Of a stretch of DNA of 6,470 nt, positions 5,603 through 6,470 are shown in pieces. The stretch comes from Bacteroidota bacterium (GTDB lineage: Bacteria; Bacteroidota; Bacteroidia; Cytophagales; Cyclobacteriaceae), in assembly GCA_023417955.1 (NCBI GenBank), contig JAEZDW010000403.1:1-6470 (forward strand), written 5' to 3'. A program made the translations under genes and the position numbers. The stretch's first letter is position 1. Each line of letters begins with the position of its first letter. The notes beneath the pieces were generated by a model, which had not been told where the DNA came from, ran no database searches, and worked only from the letters and a program-made list of their open reading frames with translations.

Positions 5603-6470
5603 TGAAGATACCGGTTTGCCTTGTTGTTGACAGTATGCATGAAAGTTTGTTCCGTCTGATGGATGAGATTGGATGGAAAACTGACTATCGCCCTGATATC
5701 ACACGTGAACAAATAAAAGAGATACATCAGGGTTACGACGGACTAATTGTGCGCAGCAAAACGACGATCGATCGTGAACTGCTTGGCGACTCACCCACGG
5801 TACGATTTATCGGACGGGCCGGCGCAGGCCTCGACAATTTGCAACTCGCTTATCTGGAAGAAAAACAGATTCATGTGCTACATGCCTCTGAAGGAAATCG
5901 CGATGCGGTTGGTGAGTATACAATCGGGGCCTTGCTTTCGCTGATGCGTAAGCTTCCGCATGGCGATCGTCAGGTGCGCGAATACATTTGGGATCGCGAG
6001 GGAAACCGCGGTGAAGAAGTAATGGGAAAAACAGTCGGCATCATCGGTTACGGAAATATGGGGCAGGCGTTCGCACGGCGACTGAAAGGATTCTCATGTA
6101 ATGTTTTGGCTTACGATAAATATAAAACGGATTATTCTGATGAATATGCGATTGAGTCAACCCGGGAACGCATCTTCCAGGAGTCGGATATTTTGAGTCT
6201 GCACGTCCCACTTACCGCTGAAACGCGCAACATGGTTAATCGGGAATTTTTTGATAGATTCAGGAAGCGATTCATTCTTATTAATACGGCTCGTGGTGAG
6301 ATTGTGTCACTTGCGGATTTGAATGCAGCTATGGAAGAGGGAAAGGTTCGCGGTGCAGTACTTGATGTACTGGAAAATGAACGTTTGCATAAACTGAGTG
6401 CTGCGCAGCAAACCGTCTTCAATTCACTGCGAGAAAGATCGAATGTAATATTGACCCCGCATATTGCCGG
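5602..6470 (+). CDS. NAD-dependent D-2-hydroxyacid dehydrogenase (phosphoglycerate dehydrogenase-like), 3' end beyond window
   Basis: This is the first 289 codons of a D-isomer-specific 2-hydroxyacid dehydrogenase, a cytoplasmic enzyme that interconverts 2-hydroxy and 2-keto acids with NAD(H). The start ATG shares its A with the mgtE stop (TGATG at 5600-5604), so translation is probably coupled. The substrate loop RAGAGLDN is at 72-79 and SEGNRDAVGEYTIG at 96-109. The Rossmann fold has VGIIGYGNMG (145-154) with an Asp (172) at the end of the next strand that favours NAD over NADP. The catalytic triad is complete: Arg231 in INTARGE, Glu260 in LDVLENE and His287 in TPHIAG. The substrate cannot be read from the sequence: 3-phosphoglycerate (SerA-like) is the usual guess, while 4-phosphoerythronate (PdxB-like) is possible because pdxA is near. 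Any C-terminal ACT or PdxB dimerisation domain lies outside the window. Confidence 0.9.
   Translation, partial: MKIPVCLVVDSMHESLFRLMDEIGWKTDYRPDITREQIKEIHQGYDGLIVRSKTTIDRELLGDSPTVRFIGRAGAGLDNLQLAYLEEKQIHVLHASEGNRDAVGEYTIGALLSLMRKLPHGDRQVREYIWDREGNRGEEVMGKTVGIIGYGNMGQAFARRLKGFSCNVLAYDKYKTDYSDEYAIESTRERIFQESDILSLHVPLTAETRNMVNREFFDRFRKRFILINTARGEIVSLADLNAAMEEGKVRGAVLDVLENERLHKLSAAQQTVFNSLRERSNVILTPHIA

Noticed and set aside
5747..5944. Small plus-strand open frame within the dehydrogenase
   Set aside because: It is a different frame of the same gene; the frame from ATG 5602 has the complete dehydrogenase motifs.

Overview
The window looks like chromosomal housekeeping DNA from a member of the Bacteroidota, most likely a Cytophagales-type bacterium (rank below phylum is inference). 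The grounds are the protein sequences, roughly balanced base composition, no clear Shine-Dalgarno sequences before the starts, and promoter elements of the Bacteroidota type (TTTG, 19 bases, TAnnTTTG), one of them a perfect match in front of rsmA.

Two gene sets diverge from a short region at 3331-3456. On the minus strand, right to left, lie pdxA (vitamin B6 synthesis), a small TerB-like protein, a DUF177/YceD protein, rpmF (ribosomal protein L32) and the first three quarters of fabH (fatty-acid chain initiation), which runs off the left edge. The YceD-L32-FabH core is an old bacterial cluster; here plsX, which sits between rpmF and fabH in E. coli, is absent. Its place is taken by a 187-base gap holding a perfect 11-bp hairpin with a T-rich tail. 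On the plus strand lie rsmA (16S rRNA dimethyladenosine transferase), mgtE (Mg2+ channel) and a partial NAD-dependent D-2-hydroxyacid dehydrogenase that runs off the right edge. These three overlap or touch and probably form one transcript.

The genes serve ribosome assembly (L32, YceD, RsmA), cofactor and lipid synthesis (PdxA, FabH) and Mg2+ uptake (MgtE), all growth-linked functions. I see no mobile element, CRISPR array, tRNA, rRNA or defence system, and I do not think the window holds an undescribed system. The points most worth a second look are an apparent single-base frameshift in fabH near base 36, the hairpin between rpmF and fabH, an rsmA promoter placed so close to the start codon that the mRNA should be almost leaderless, and the TerB-like gene inserted in a conserved cluster. 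No stretch longer than 300 bases lacks a gene.
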